This document shows, piece by piece, positions 23,476 to 35,402 of a stretch of DNA of 64,000 nucleotides. The position numbers and the translations under genes were made by a program. The DNA is taken from positions 6,777,771 through 6,841,770 of the forward strand of contig NC_044978.1 of NCBI RefSeq assembly GCF_008728515.1, written 5' to 3'. Positions within the stretch are counted from its first letter, which is position 1. Each line of letters begins with the position of its first letter. The DNA is from Papio anubis (Eukaryota; Chordata; Mammalia; Primates; Cercopithecidae). Under the pieces are notes generated by a model that saw nothing but the letters and a program-made list of their open reading frames with translations, was not told the DNA's origin and made no database searches.

Positions 23476-23811
23476 CAATATGTATTCCTGAACCTGGGCC
23501 TGGAGTATAAATGTGAGTATAAATTAGATATTTATTAGGGATTCTTATTTACTTCATTACTTTGTTTAACAAAATGTTTTAAAAGTCCAATTAATTTAAT
23601 CTAATTTTTAATATAGCAGAAGCTGCATGCCATAAGATTGCATGACAAAGTGCTATAACTGATATAACTCATTTGAAGCAAGATTTTGTAAACACATGTA
23701 CAATAAAAATCGCCAGGTGTCTCTTATTTTGTAGATGTTGTCATTAGTCAAAAGTAAGCAACATGCAAGTAAAAATACAAAAAAAGGCATGTTATAAAAT
23801 AGTCCAAAATA
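23476..23811. other. AT-rich low-copy sequence
   Basis: No repeat, gene or regulatory motif recognised. Confidence 0.4.
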
Positions 23812-24378
23812 TTGATGGCACACCTCGTTTTGGTGGATACTCTCAGACCTTTTAGAATAAAACATCCTGAAATACCACCAGTTATTCTGTGTTCCTCTGT
23901 TCACAGAGATTCTGGGCTTGGCCAAGCTTTGGTCAAGAGCCTTTTCCTAGGCCCATCTGTGCACTTCCTTGTAAAATCCAGTTTTAGAAGAAGAACCCTT
24001 CTAAGTAAGTTAGCCAGAACCTTCCGCCCTCCGTATCTGATCATCCTTGATATCCGATCGGGTTCCTCATCCTCCATCAGCCCCCAGATGATGTCTGATT
24101 GCCCTGGCCTGCCTTCTGCAAGAATCCTATTAGGTCGGGTTAGCCGGAATCCCCCCTACCCTGACATTTCCTCTTAGTAATTTTCTATCCACTGACCATC
24201 CCCGACCATTCCTTGGCTGTAAGTTCACTTGCCCATGCTGTGTTCAGAGTTGAGGCCAGTTTCTTCCCACCGTAGCAAGACTCCATTGCAGAGGTGCCAA
24301 GGCAATCACAATGGTCCTGAATAAAGCCTGCCTTACGGCACTTTAAGAGGCATCATTGGATAATTTTTCTTTAACGCT
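23812..24378 (+). mobile_element. ERV1-type LTR, family unresolved
   Basis: LTR-like: 'gcaagactccattgcag', then AATAAA in 'ctgaataaagcctgcctta' with R-U5-like text 'acggcactttaagaggc' and the terminal 'tttttctttaac', a recognisable end of class I ERV LTRs. Left edge approximate. The 121-codon open frame at 23812-24177 lies in the LTR and is not a gene. Confidence 0.55.
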
Positions 24379-24904
24379 ATCACTAGTTTTACTTAGTCCT
24401 TAAAAGGCTATATACTACTACTCAGATACCCAAAGAACACATGGTTTCTTTTCTATTATTGATATAATCTTGTTCTCAAACTTCCAGTCTATGTGTGTAA
24501 GATGCTTGTGGGAGGAGGAGAAATGGCTTGCCAAGTAAAGCTCTCTCGTCTGGTTTGAATACTCTAGTCCAGGTAAATGTTCAGGTGTTCCAAGGTTTTC
24601 CCCTTTCCCTTCTCCTCCCTAAGATAGTGTTTGGATATAGATGCTTAGTGAGGGCTGTCTTAGGGTGGTGAGGAGATGAGGGCCTCAGGTCCCCAAGCCC
24701 AGCTCCTTGTACTGCCTTCTGGATGACTGCCGGCCTCATTGTTGATGCCTCTAGTTACCTGCTCCCTGTGCACAGATGGCATTCACTGGTGACACTTGTG
24801 GCTCGTGAATTTGTGGTCTATTATTTTGGCTGACAAGGGCCAATAGACACCCCTCCCGGTCAGTCCTGTCAGCTCTGGCTGGCATTACTGGCTGCTATGG
24901 CTCT
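24379..24904. other. Low-copy sequence, no gene seen
   Basis: No repeat recognised and no coding evidence. Confidence 0.4.
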
Positions 24905-25450
24905 TAATTGTGTCCTCCAGAAGGGAGGAAAATAATTTTCTCTCTACCCTTTATAGTTCTGAACTATAGTCCTTAGTTCATAGTTCCTGTAACAAAAAAC
25001 AGATTAACAAGATAAAAATGAACATAGGTGTATTAACATGTGTACCTCATGTATACAGGGGGAGAAAAAGAGAAATAAGTGAATCTCTAGACCAGCTCTC
25101 CAAGGAGTCTGAACTTCAGACTTAGATGCTGTCCCTTATCTGAAACAAAGAGATGGCCAAGAAAAGCTCCTGAAGCAAAGGCAAGGCTTGTTATGCAGAT
25201 TTCAGGCGATGCCTTCACCACTGCTGAAGAGTCTCTGGAGATTTAACCATTCTTTCCTTCCTGGTGCAGAGTGAAAGCATCCCACCAAATGGAGAGAGGT
25301 CCTTTATAGATGTAAATTACTTTTACAGAAGGACAACTTTTCAGAGCTGAATTTATGTCTGCAGTTTCTCAAAATAACCAGCTCAAAATAATCAATGTGC
25401 CAAAGAGGTGTACTTGGGGGTGGCATATTCTGGTCTCCTGTAGTCATATT
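24905..25450. mobile_element. Possible LTR-type repeat, unresolved
   Basis: Text such as 'gtgtacctcatgtatacagg', 'gaatctctagaccagctctc' and 'aataaccagctcaaaataat' resembles an interspersed repeat I have seen but cannot name. There are no visible LTR ends. Confidence 0.35.
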
Positions 25451-25659
25451 TTGGGGTAGTGGGTCCTGAGCATCATCATTCCATCTGCTCTTGCTTTCTT
25501 CCTTTTCTTTCTCTCTTCCTTCCCCCATCACCCACTCCTTCCCTTCTTTTTCCTCATCTGCTCACACTTACTGGATATGCAGTATAAGCACACACTCTAC
25601 TAGACACAGGGAATCCATAAATAACCCTGAGGACTGAACTCTGACCTTTTTTCTCCTGT

Positions 25660-26485
25660 CCAAATTCCTATCTAAGAGGCCTGGGGAGTTAAGCCCTATA
25701 AACCATAAAATCTCATTAAACAGATTTTTTTTCTTAAAAATAACTTTTTTTCTATGGAAAAATCTGTATTTCAAATTCATGTTTACTATTAAATGCAGAA
25801 ATCTTTCTGAATGAGGTTGATTAGGTTCCAAATTATGCTAAAACCCAGCACCCAACTGTTGTATTGAAAACTCCAGGCTTGGACAGGTGTGGTGGCTTAC
25901 AACTGTAATCTCAGCATTTTTGGAGGCCGAGGTAAGTGGATCACTTGAGGCCAGGAATCTGAGACTAACCTGGCCAACATGGTCAAACTCCATCTCTACT
26001 AAAAATACAAAAACAAGCCAGGCGTGGGGGCACATGCCTGTAGTCCCAGCTAAATGGATTTTAAAAAGTTAACCTGGTGTAATGTGGCTTACTTTCCAAC
26101 CTAATTCTGGTATAGCATCACATGACAGGAGCAGACCTCCTTATCTTAACTCAGGCATTCCCTTTCACTGAGTTCAAGTCAAAGCTTAAATCTCTCAACC
26201 AATTGTCAACAAAAGAATTCCTAAAGGTCACCTATGGCTTGTAAGTACCATCTTTGAGATGTCCTGCCTTTTTGGACTGAACCAATGTATACCTTCTGTG
26301 TATTGATTTATGACACTTTCTGTCTCCCAGAAATGTATAAAAGCAAACTGTAACGTGACCATCTCGGGCACACTTTCTCAGGAACTGTTGGGATTGTGTA
26401 GCCCCAGGCCATGATCACTCCTAATGGCTCAGAATAAACCTCTGAAAATACCTTGATAAAATTTAGTTTTTCCATCAGCCAACAC
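25660..26485 (+). mobile_element. ERV1 LTR (MER4-group-like), split by Alu
   Basis: After the Alu the sequence has a class I LTR profile: 'ctgaaccaatgtatacctt', a TATA-like 'aatgtataaaagca', 'gaccatctcgggcacact' and AATAAA in 'ggctcagaataaacctct'. It ends near 'tttttccatcagccaaca'. The left boundary is uncertain. Promoter and polyadenylation signals are visible but activity is unknown. Confidence 0.6.
25881..26050 (+). mobile_element. Alu, 3'-truncated
   Basis: Sense Alu left arm and linker, stopping at 'gtagtcccagc' with no right arm or A-tail, so the 3' part was deleted after insertion. Confidence 0.88.
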
Positions 26486-26487
26486 TA

Positions 26488-26690
26488 AGATGCCCGCTCC
26501 TTGGAGCTTACATTTTAATGATGGGAATCAGATAATGAGCAATAAGCAGAAATAAACAGATAGTATGTTAGAAGGCGATGAGTGCTATGAAAAAGAAAAA
26601 AAATTAAAGCAGAGTAAGTGATATCGGGGTACCAAGATGCGGGGATGGGGCAGGAATAGTGTTCCATGAAGTAATTGGGACAGGCAAGAG
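26488..26690 (-). mobile_element. L2 fragment
   Basis: Antisense L2 text: 'tccttggagcttacatttta', 'aatgagcaataagcag' and 'gcgatgagtgctatgaa' follow the standard L2 3' region order. Confidence 0.6.
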
Positions 26691-27756
26691 CACCCAGGTT
26701 TTATGGGACCCAAAACTTATACAATTTGAAGGGCCCTCCTCCTTAAAAAACACAAAATTGGAATACAAAATTAGTCCCTAAAGTTAATATTTCACGACAG
26801 GTGAAAGATTTATACCAGTTGAAAGGAAATCAGAGTTTTGAATATTTATTTAGAATAAGAAAAGATTTCAAGTAATTACTGTAACAATGGCATTACAGGT
26901 CCCTATGTCCTGATTAGGCAATTTCCCAGGAATGCTGACGTAGAAATGCTTTCTAATCGTAAACTGGCCTCACCTCTCCACGTTGTACAACTACCAGCAA
27001 CTTCTAGCACACACAGGGCCTGTGGGAGTGATGTACCTCCAAACTGAAGCTTCACTAGCTTCCCAGATCCATGTACCTTTGCAGCTGTGTCTCACTGAGA
27101 AGGGTATTTGCCCAGGAGAGAGAGAGTTAGCCAAACATACAGATACCAGGAAGAAAAGTGTCACAGAACAAGGAAACACATTCCGTCCATAGCCTCCATC
27201 TGTGCCACAGGGGCTGCTCCATTCATGGGCACTTCAGCAAGTGTTGGGGTGGCAAGGGGAGAGGCTGGCTAGCATCAGTTGGCTGTGCCATACTCTCTGC
27301 CTCCTTGCTGAATGCCTGTTCTGCCATGCAATGCAAAGATCTTCACGTTTTGTGTTCTCTTCCCCAGGTCTATTTATATGTACATCTCTTTCCTAAACTT
27401 CCTGGTTCTCACTTTTCAAACTTATTCCTTCCATGTCCTTAACAAACCAGCAAAAACCATTCTGAGAGTCTACGACCCAAAATCTTATGCCTGAGTCCAT
27501 GCATACACTTACCTTGAACCGTGTTCCTCTTGATACAAAGGTATCACTAGGTGCCATGTCCAGTGCTTGGCCCAGTGGGAGGACTTTTTCCTCATCACCA
27601 TCTTTCAGGACCACCTTCGGGTAGATCTGTCAAGCAGCAGTAGCCTATTTTTAGCTGAGATCAACATACTCCACTGACTCATCTTTGAGCCAGACCATTT
27701 TTTCTCTCTGTTCTCTGGCCATCAGTGTGAGATGAGGATGGTGCACATATTCTTTT
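26691..27756. other. Low-copy sequence, no gene seen
   Basis: About 1.1 kb without a recognised repeat. Several short open frames on both strands (60-94 codons) show no family similarity I recognise and no conserved motif. Confidence 0.45.
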
Positions 27757-27761
27757 CTTAG

Positions 27762-28440
27762 GTTCTCATTAAAAAATGCCACAAACTGGGTGGCTTAAAA
27801 TAATAGAAATTTATTATCTCACAGGTCTAGAGGCCGAAAGTCTGAAATGAAGGTGTCAGCAGGGCCAAAGTCCCCCCAAAGGCTCTAGAAGAGAATACTG
27901 TGCTTCCTGTGGTTTCTGGTGACTTCCTATGTCTTGTGGCAGCGTAACTCCCATTTCTGCCTCCTTCTCTACGTGGCCTTCCTCTTCTTCTTTTTTTTTT
28001 TTTTTTTTTTTTGAGACAGGGTCTTGCTCTGTCACCCATGCTGGAGTGCAGTGGCACAATCTCAGCTCACTGCAACCTCTGCCTTCCGGATTCAAGCAAT
28101 TCTTGTGCCTCAGCCTCCCAAGTAGCTGGGATTACGGGCGCGTGCCACCACGCCCGGCTAATGTTTGTACTTTTAGTAGAGATGGGGTTTTGCCATGTTG
28201 GCCAGGCTGGTCTCGAATTCCTGGCCTCAAGTGATCTGCCTACCTTGGCTCCCAAAGTGCTGGGATTACAGGTGTGAGCCACTGTGCCCGGCCCCGACAT
28301 GGCCTTCTTATAAGAACATCATTCATTGGATTTAGGGCCACCCTAATCTAGTATGACCCACTCTTAACTAATTACATCTGCAAAGACCCTATTTCCAAGT
28401 AAAGTCACAGTCGGAGGTTGATGTAGACATGAATTTGGGG
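27762..28440 (-). mobile_element. MLT1-type LTR, split by Alu
   Basis: Antisense MLT1: 'ccacaaactgggtggcttaa' and 'atagaaatttattatctcac' left of the Alu, then 'acatctgcaaagaccctatt' and 'gacatgaatttggggg' right of it. Confidence 0.85.
27991..28293 (-). mobile_element. Alu in MLT1
   Basis: Full-length antisense Alu with a T-run at 27991. Flanks CGTGGCCTTCCTC (27972-27984) and CATGGCCTTCTT (from 28298) are a decayed duplication. Confidence 0.93.
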
Positions 28441-29606
28441 GCTGCTGTTCAGTGTAGCGCAGGAGGGTTAGGTAGCATTGGGCCTGGGTGGCTGGCTGCG
28501 TTTGACAGCTCACTTGTGGCCTCTGTACTGGCTCAAGCCTGATCTCAAACACATTGCTCCCATCATACAATGGAATCCTGCTGGAATCACCAACCATGTG
28601 TCTGGTGGTTTGCCGGCTCCTAGGAGGCAGTTCTGGTGTCAGCATCACTTGATGTCCCACGTGAGACACTCAGTTTTCACCAGGTTCAGGGTCCCCTAGC
28701 ATGAAAGGTGCTGCTTTTCAAATGGTGTATCCTTTCATCTGGCAGATGACACGGCCTTGCTGCAGGATTCTAGGGTTCTGTGCTACATCGCTTCTGCAGG
28801 GAATTTCCAGAGACTTCATGTGACATCTTTATCTGCTGTAGATACTTCCAGAACCAAGGGATCTTCCAGGACATGAGGCCCAAGCAGCAGGCCTGTTTGC
28901 CCCCTAGACGGAATCCACTTCAGAGCCCTCTCTTGTTCTGGCCCCCAGCCAAAACCAGCAGCACTCAGCCAGCCAAGAAGTTGGTCATAGAGATGATCCC
29001 AAGCACGGAGTATGCTGCTTCCCAAACCAAAGAGGCTTACTAAGTATTGCACTTCTTTCTGCATGGGCCGAGATATAAGGTGAGAGAACTTGTTTTTTAC
29101 CTTGGAGAGGATATTCCAACATGCCCCAGACGACTGGACTCCTAATAATTGCAGCATTGTGTGAGGCACCTGAAGCTTTCTAGTCTCTCTCTCGTCCCCT
29201 GGAGCACGTATGTCCTACCAGGGCGTCTAGGATATTTATCACTTCCAGCTTCTCAGGTTTGATGAACACAATGACATCAATAAAGTAGACCAGTGGGCTG
29301 TTCTATGTAACAGCAGAACTCTTCTCACTGTATTTTCAGAACTAACATAGCCCTGAGACAAGGTCATAAATGTGCACTGTTGTCCATCTCAAGTGATTGC
29401 AGTTGGCTTCTGATCCTACTTCCTGATGGGTGTGAGAAAAGAACACATTTGCAGAGACTGTGATGGTCTGTTCTAGAGAAGATACTTCTGAGTTAACAAT
29501 TTCCTTTGGGGCTACCACCTAATTACGTTTGTAGAAGTCTACTGTCATCTGTCATGAGTCGTCTGCTTTTTACAGGGGCTAGACTGGTAATAAAATGGGG
29601 ATGTAG

Positions 29607-29900
29607 GTTGGGCGTGGTGGCTCATGCCTGTAATCCCAACACTTTTGGAGGCCGAAGTGGGCGGGTCACTTGAGCCCAGGAGTTCAAGACCAGCCTGGGC
29701 ACCATGGCAAAACCCTGTCTCTACCAAGAAAACAATACAAACATTAGCTGGGCATGCGGGTGCTCACCTGTGGTCCCAGCTACTCAGGAGGCAGAAGTGG
29801 GAGGATTGCTTGAGCCTGGGTGGTCAAAGCTGCAGTGAGCCAAGATTGTGCCACTGCACTCCAGCCTGGGTGACAGAGCTAGACCCTGTCTCAAAAAAAT
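29607..29900 (+). mobile_element. Alu in ERV region
   Basis: Full sense Alu (GTTGGGCGTGGTGGCTCATG to a short A-tail). Flanks AAAATGGGGATGTA and AAAAAATGGATATA are the likely target-site duplication. Confidence 0.93.
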
Positions 29901-30283
29901 GGATATATAATGAAGACCACCACCCTTGTATCCTTTAAAGTCTCTGAAGATTATCTTAATCTCTGCCATTCCACCTGATATTTGGTGCTCTTGTCTCTGA
30001 TTGGCCACTGCCTGCTATAAGTGGTATATACCACTCCTCTTACTTCACAAGTCACAGAGTCAAGTGGGGATATTGCCAGTGGCTCACTGTGCCTACCCAG
30101 GTCATGGGTTCTGGAACCAGGATGATGACTACCAAATGAGTGTGGGGGAGCCCCACTGTAAGATGGGCCTAGGCTAGAACCCCATTTTTTCAACTCGTCT
30201 ACATATGGTCCTACTAACGAGGGGGCATGATGACATTGGCATTGTTCGCTCAGCTGACCTCTACTTTTTCATCAGCCATTTTT

Positions 30284-30582
30284 TTCTTTTTTTTTTTTTT
30301 GAGGCAGAGTCTCGCTCTGTCGCCCAGGCTGGAGTGCAGTGGCGCGATCCTGGCTCACCACAACCTCTGTCTCCTGGTTTCAAGGCATTCTCCTGCCTCA
30401 CCTCCTGAGTAGCTGGGATTACAGGTGGGAGCTGCCATACCCAGATAATTTTTTTGTATTTTTACTAGAGATGGGGTTTCACCATGTTGATCAGGCTGGT
30501 CTCGAACTCCTGACATCAGGTAATCCACCCACCTTGGCCTCCCAAAATGCTGGGATTACAGGTGTGAGCCTCTGTGCTCGGC
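30284..30582 (-). mobile_element. Alu in ERV region
   Basis: Full antisense Alu flanked by TTCATCAGCCATTTTT (30268-30283) and TTCATCATCCATTATT (30583-30598). Confidence 0.94.
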
Positions 30583-30756
30583 CTTCATCATCCATTATTG
30601 ATGCTTTTGATTGCACATATCAAGCAAAAACCTATTGGTTGCACACACACCTGGTTCCTAGGAACGCCATTGTGTATTAGCCCTATACTTAGGCCCCTGA
30701 GGGTAAGGGCAGTAGTATCATATACTGCTCTCAAAATCCTCTGTGCTCTGCCTAGT

Positions 30757-31174
30757 TGTATTAGTGTATTCTCACACTGCTATAAAGAACTACCTGAGAC
30801 TGGGTAATTTATACAGAAAAGAGGTTTAATTGGCTTGCAGCTCTGCAGCTTTATAGGAAGCATGGTGCTGGCATCTGCTTGGCCTCTAGGGAAGCCTCGA
30901 GAAGCTTACAATCATGACAGAGGGTAAAGAAGGAGTAGGCACATCACATGGTGAAAGCAGGAGCAATAGAGGGAGAGAGTGGCAGGGGAGGTGCCACACA
31001 CTTTTAAATGACCACATCTCACACTTTTAAATGGCCTAAGCTCACTACCATGAAGACAGCACCATGAAGGATCTGCCCCCATGATCCAAACACCTCCCAC
31101 CAGGCCTCACCTCCAGCATTCGGGATTACAATCCAACTTGAGATTGGGGTGGGGAGAAATATCCAAACTATATC
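30757..31174 (-). mobile_element. MST/THE1-type LTR
   Basis: Complete antisense MaLR LTR: TGTATTAGTGTATTCTCACA at the left, 'gagactgggtaatttata', 'gcttacaatcatgac', 'ccatgatccaaacacctccc' and 'ccaaactatatca' at the right. It contains a short direct repeat 'cacacttttaaatg' (two copies near 30998 and 31020). Confidence 0.9.
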
Positions 31175-31232
31175 ATAGGCTTATTCATATCATATGTCTA
31201 TTTCTTCTTTTGCGAATTTTGGCATATTGTGT

Positions 31233-32014
31233 TGATACGGAGAGGAGACAGGGAAATAATTACTGGGTAGAAGAGGACAGTTCCCCAGCAAAGTTCCCAT
31301 CCCCAAGCCTGGAAACCTATGGCCCTAAATGGGAACAGGCATCCCTTTTTTTGTACCCAAAATTTGCCTTTTGGCCCACCATGCCCCCTATCCTATACCC
31401 ACATAAACCCCAAACTCAGGTTCCACTAGCAGATGAGCAGACAAACAGAAGAGCGGAGGAGCAGAGGAGTGGCACAGCAGTCGAGGGAAGAGAAGGAGCG
31501 TCTGAACGTTGAGAGGAAGTTAGCTGGGGATGGTCAGAGAGATCGACCCTGGGACAGCCGAACTCCAGGGGAAAATCGTCTTCCCGCTCCATCCTCTTTC
31601 CAGCTCCCCATCCTCTTTCCAGCTCCTCATCCACCCTGCTGAGAGCCACCTCCATCACCCAGTAAAATCCCCACATTCACCATCCTTCAAGTCCATGTGT
31701 GACCTGATTATTCCTGGACACTGGACAAGAGCCCAGGTACCAAGAGGGCACCGAGCTGGTTAATACTTAAGCTGTCTGTGAATGGTAGAGCCAAAGGAGC
31801 ACTGTATTGTGCTCGCTGGGCATGAGAATTGAAGACACTCACCCCCGGATGCCACTGTGGGGCCAGAGCCCAAAAGCGTTTGCCCCAGTTCCTGCGCCTG
31901 TCCGTCTGTGTGCTCCCCCTCCCATAAGGGGTTTGAGTGCACATGTGGCCAAACAAACAAGCCACAACCCTGCCACATGTCCTGTGAGGGAGGTCAGGGA
32001 ACTCTCCCATTTCA
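31233..32014 (+). mobile_element. Solo ERV LTR, near complete
   Basis: About 780-bp LTR with a TGATACGG start and a CCCATTTCA end, flanked by GTGT and GTAT, a possible 4-bp duplication (class I ERV type) with one mismatch. It has a purine-rich 'gaagagcggaggagcagagg' block, a polyadenylation-like AGTAAA in 'acccagtaaaatcccc' and 'gacctgattattcctggac'. The alternative start TGTGTTG (31228) would change the duplication. Family not resolved. Low divergence relative to the surrounding L1M. Confidence 0.7.
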
Positions 32015-32587
32015 GTATCTTTCAAGGAAATGGTCCATTTAACCTAAGTTATCAACTTCGTGAGCGTAGAGTTGTTCTTAGTATTTCTTTATTACCCTTT
32101 TAGTGTCCATGGATCTATAGTGATGTCCCCTCTTTTATTTTCAATATTAGTAGTTTGTGGCCTCTCTCATTTTTGCTTAGCCTGTTTAGAAGCTTATCAA
32201 TTTTATTAATCTTTTCAAAGAACAAGTTTGAGTTTGATTTTCTATATTGATTTTGTGTTTCCAATTTCATTGATTTCTGCTCTAATTGTTATCACTTTAT
32301 TATGCTTACTGTTGATTAAATTTGCTCTTCTCTTTCTTGTTTTCTAAGGTCAAAGTTTAGATCTGATTTTAGATGTTTCTTTTTATCATTGTATGCATTC
32401 AATGCTATACATTTTCCTCTAGGTACTACTTTGGCTATATTCCACAAATTTTGATAAGTTGTGTTTTCATTTTCATTTAGTTCAAAATATTTTAAAATTT
32501 CTCTTGAGATTTCTTTTTTGATCCATGTATTATTTAAAAGTATGTTGCTAATTCTCTGAGTATTGAAATTTTTCCAGCTATGTTTCT

Positions 32588-32901
32588 TTTTTGTTTTCTT
32601 TTTGAGACAGGGTCTCACTCTGTCACCCATGCTGAAGTACAGTGACACAGTCACAGCTCATTGCAGCCTCAACATCCCAGGCTTAAGCGATCCCTCCACC
32701 TCAAGCTCCTGCATAGCAGCTGGGACTATAGGAGACTGCCACCACACACAACTAATTTTTTTTTTTTTTTTTTTTTTTTGTAGAAATGGGGGTCCCACCA
32801 TGTTGCCCAAGTTGGTCTCTAAATTCCTAGGCTCAAGTGATCATCCCACCTCAGCCTCCCAAAGTGCTGGGATTACACGCATGAGCCGTGACATCTGGCC
32901 C
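32588..32901 (-). mobile_element. AluJ-like with expanded mid A-run
   Basis: Antisense diverged Alu with a 23-base T-run in the linker (32758-32779). Flanks CCAGCTATGTTTCT (32574-32587 and 32902-32915) form a perfect 14-bp duplication. Confidence 0.94.
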
Positions 32902-32928
32902 CCAGCTATGTTTCTGCTATTGATTTCT

Positions 32929-33222
32929 TTCTCGTTTTTTTGAGATGGAGTCTCGCTCTGTCGCCAGGCTGGAGTGCAGTGGCATGATCTCAGCTCACTG
33001 CAACCTCCGCCTCTAGGGTTCAAGTGATTCTCCTGCCTCAGCTTCCTGAGTAGCTGAGACTACAGTTGTATGCCATCACACCTGGCTAATTTTTGTATTT
33101 TTAGTAGAGACAGGGTTTTGCCGTGTTGGCCAGCCTGGTCTTGAACTCCTGACCTCAAGTGATCTGCCCACCTTAGCCTCCCAAAGTGCTGGGATTACAG
33201 GCATGAGCTACTGCACCCAGCA
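32929..33222 (-). mobile_element. Alu in L1M
   Basis: Antisense Alu flanked by the perfect 13-bp duplication GCTATTGATTTCT (32916-32928 and 33223-33235). It inserted only 14 bp from the previous Alu. Confidence 0.95.
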
Positions 33223-33852
33223 GCTATTGATTTCTAATTTAATTCCATTGTGATCTGAGAGCAGACAAATGATTTCTATTCTTTTAAATGTGTTAAGGTG
33301 TGTTTAATGGCCCAGAATGTAGTTATCTTGTTGAATTATCTATATGAGCTTCAGAAGACTGTATATTCTGCTGTTGTTGAATGGTCTATAGACATCAGTT
33401 ATGTCAAGTTGATGATGTTGAGTTCAACTATGTCTTTACTGATTTCTGCCTATTGTATCTGTTCATTTCTGATAGAGGAGTGTTGAAGTCCCCCCCCATA
33501 ATAGTGGATTTATCTGTTTCTCCTTGCAGTCCCATCATTTACTGGACAGCTCTGAGTCTCCAGTGATTTATCAATTGTAGCTCAGGTTTTCCTACCCCAG
33601 TGCTGATGCCTGTGGAGGTTTCTGCTCAGGTGAGTTAAGACTCTGTACCTGCTTGTTTGCCTCTTCAATTTTGGAGGCAGTAGTTTGCCTTGTGACCTCA
33701 CTTTTCTTACAGATCTAAGAAGAGTTGCTGATTTTTCATTTTGTTCAGTTTTTTACTTGTTAGGATGAAAGGGCACTTCCAAGCTTTTTACATGCCAGAA
33801 TGGAAGGTCGAAGTCTGACTGCTATTTCTTATCTAATATTCTTTACTTATTT

Positions 33853-34161
33853 TATTTTTATTTTATGTATTTTTTTGAGACGGAGTCTTGCTCTGTCGCC
33901 CAGCCTGTAGTGCAGTGGCGTGATCTTGGCTCACTGCAACCTCCACCTCCTGGTTTTAAGCAATTCTCCCTGCCTCCACCTCCCGAGTAGCTGGGATTAC
34001 AGGCCCCCACCACCACGCCCAGCTAACTTTTTGTATTTTTTAGTAGAGACGGGGTTTCACCATGTTGGCCAGGCTGTTCTCGAACACCTGACCTCAGGTG
34101 ATCCGCCCACCTCGGCCTCCCAAAGTGCTGGGATTACAGGCGTGAGCCACCATGCTCCGCC
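33853..34161 (-). mobile_element. Alu, AluS/Y-like
   Basis: Antisense full Alu with many CpGs kept. Flanks CTTTACTTATTT (33841-33852) and CATTACTTATTT (34162-34173). Confidence 0.94.
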
Positions 34162-34173
34162 CATTACTTATTT

Positions 34174-34589
34174 AGCAGTTACAGAACTAGAAGGATTTTC
34201 CTATTTGTTGTTTTAATATACAGTACATACAGCTTATATATAAGAAACATAAGATTTCTAAGGACTTTGACAAGTTTGGATGCAATCCTTGCTTCACAAT
34301 TCCATTTTTTCCTGTAAAATTTTAAGTAATTCAACTGTGTGTCTCCTACTATGGGAATTTTCAGGATCTCAAGCCTCATGTTCAAACAGATAACCCTGTA
34401 GCTTTTACATTGTATGTGTGGGCGTGTATGTCAGTGGCAATCATAGTGCAGTTTGAGTCCCTTAATGGATATTCCTGTTTTTTGCCCCAACCAACTTAGC
34501 TCAAAATTTCCACACATACTTTTTTTTTCACTTTTAATATTTTAAGTTCTTCTTTCACATCATCTCTCATAACTGTGGCTATTTCCCAC
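34174..34589. other. Low-copy AT-rich sequence
   Basis: No repeat or coding evidence recognised. Confidence 0.4.
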
Positions 34590-34830
34590 TGTCATCGCCC
34601 TGGTTGATATTTAGATTCTTGCAAAAGCCTCCAACCTGGCATGTCTAACTTGAATATCTACTCTTTCCAAGTCAACCTCTATATTGCTCTTAGACTGTTT
34701 TTTCTAAAATTCGCCTTTCACAATGTCCTTGCCCTGGCCAAAATTTTCAGTGATGTGCAATGATCTCTAGTAGCAATCTCAAAACGTACTTGATTGTGTA
34801 TATGTCAATAAAAATATTTTGAGCATGTGC
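34590..34830 (+). mobile_element. L2 fragment, probable
   Basis: Follows the L2 order 'aaaagcctccaacctggc', 'tttttctaaaattcgcc', 'aatgtccttgccctgg', 'cagtgatgtgcaatgatctc'. Strongly decayed. Confidence 0.45.
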
Positions 34831-35020
34831 CCTAATCTATATGTTTTTAAATAAATTTTATATATACATATATAATATACTCCTGTCTATCCATATATTT
34901 AATATTAGTTAAGCTTAACTTTAAAAATAAAGCTAATGATAAGTGAGAGTTATAATATTTTTTTCTTCATCCTAAAACATCACTTAGTGCAATTTTTGGG
35001 TCATGGTGTACGGGCAGAAT

Positions 35021-35402
35021 TTTTTTAAGTTTATTTATTTATTGAAGTTTACTTTAAGTTCTGGGATACATGTGCAGAATGTGCAGGTTTGTTACACAGG
35101 TATACATGTGCCATGGTGGTTTGCTGCCCCCATCAACCCATCATTTAGGTTTTAAGCCCCGCATGCATTAGGCATTTGTCTCAGTACTCTCCCTCCCCAT
35201 GCTGCCCACCCCACAAAGGCTCTGATGTGTGACGTTCCCCTCCCTGTGTCCACGTGTTCTCATTGTTCAGCTCCTACTTATAAGTAAGAACATGTGGTGT
35301 TTGGTTTTCTGTTCCTGTGTTAGTTTTCTGAGAATGATGGCTTCCAGCTTCATCCATGTGCCTGTAAAGGATATGAACTCATTCTTTTTATGACTGCAGA
35401 AT
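35021..35402 (-). mobile_element. L1P 3' end, 5'-truncated
   Basis: Primate-age L1 3'UTR in antisense: 'ttactttaagttctgggata', 'gtgcaggtttgttacacagg' and 'ggtgtttggttttctgttcc'. It ends near 'gactgcagaatac', where an Alu sits. Confidence 0.9.

Larger units (their letters stand above)
28441..30756 (-). pseudogene. Decayed ERV pol region, antisense
   Basis: A minus-strand 117-codon open piece at 28816-29169 has the layout of the stretch after the reverse transcriptase active site in class I-like ERV pol (LGVQSSG, then LFGLGSSI, then WGPEQERAL and VLEVSTADKD). Just upstream (about 29230-29300) a degraded YxDD-type region has lost one catalytic aspartate. Frameshifts, stops and two Alus break the rest. 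No gag or env could be placed. It lies between an MLT1 LTR and an MST LTR, neither of which need be its own LTR. Confidence 0.6.
31175..33838 (-). mobile_element. L1M, antisense, ORF2 to 5'UTR
   Basis: Ancient L1 on the minus strand. Text to the left of the solo LTR ('ttttggcatattgt') continues to its right ('atctttcaagg'), runs through ORF2 ('cttttcaaagaacaagtttg') and reaches 5'UTR-like text near 33600-33830 ('ttccaagctttttacatgcc'). It is interrupted by one solo LTR and two Alus. Confidence 0.8.

Noticed and set aside
23812..24177. 121-codon plus-strand frame
   Set aside because: Lies in an LTR, has no family similarity and no splice or start context.
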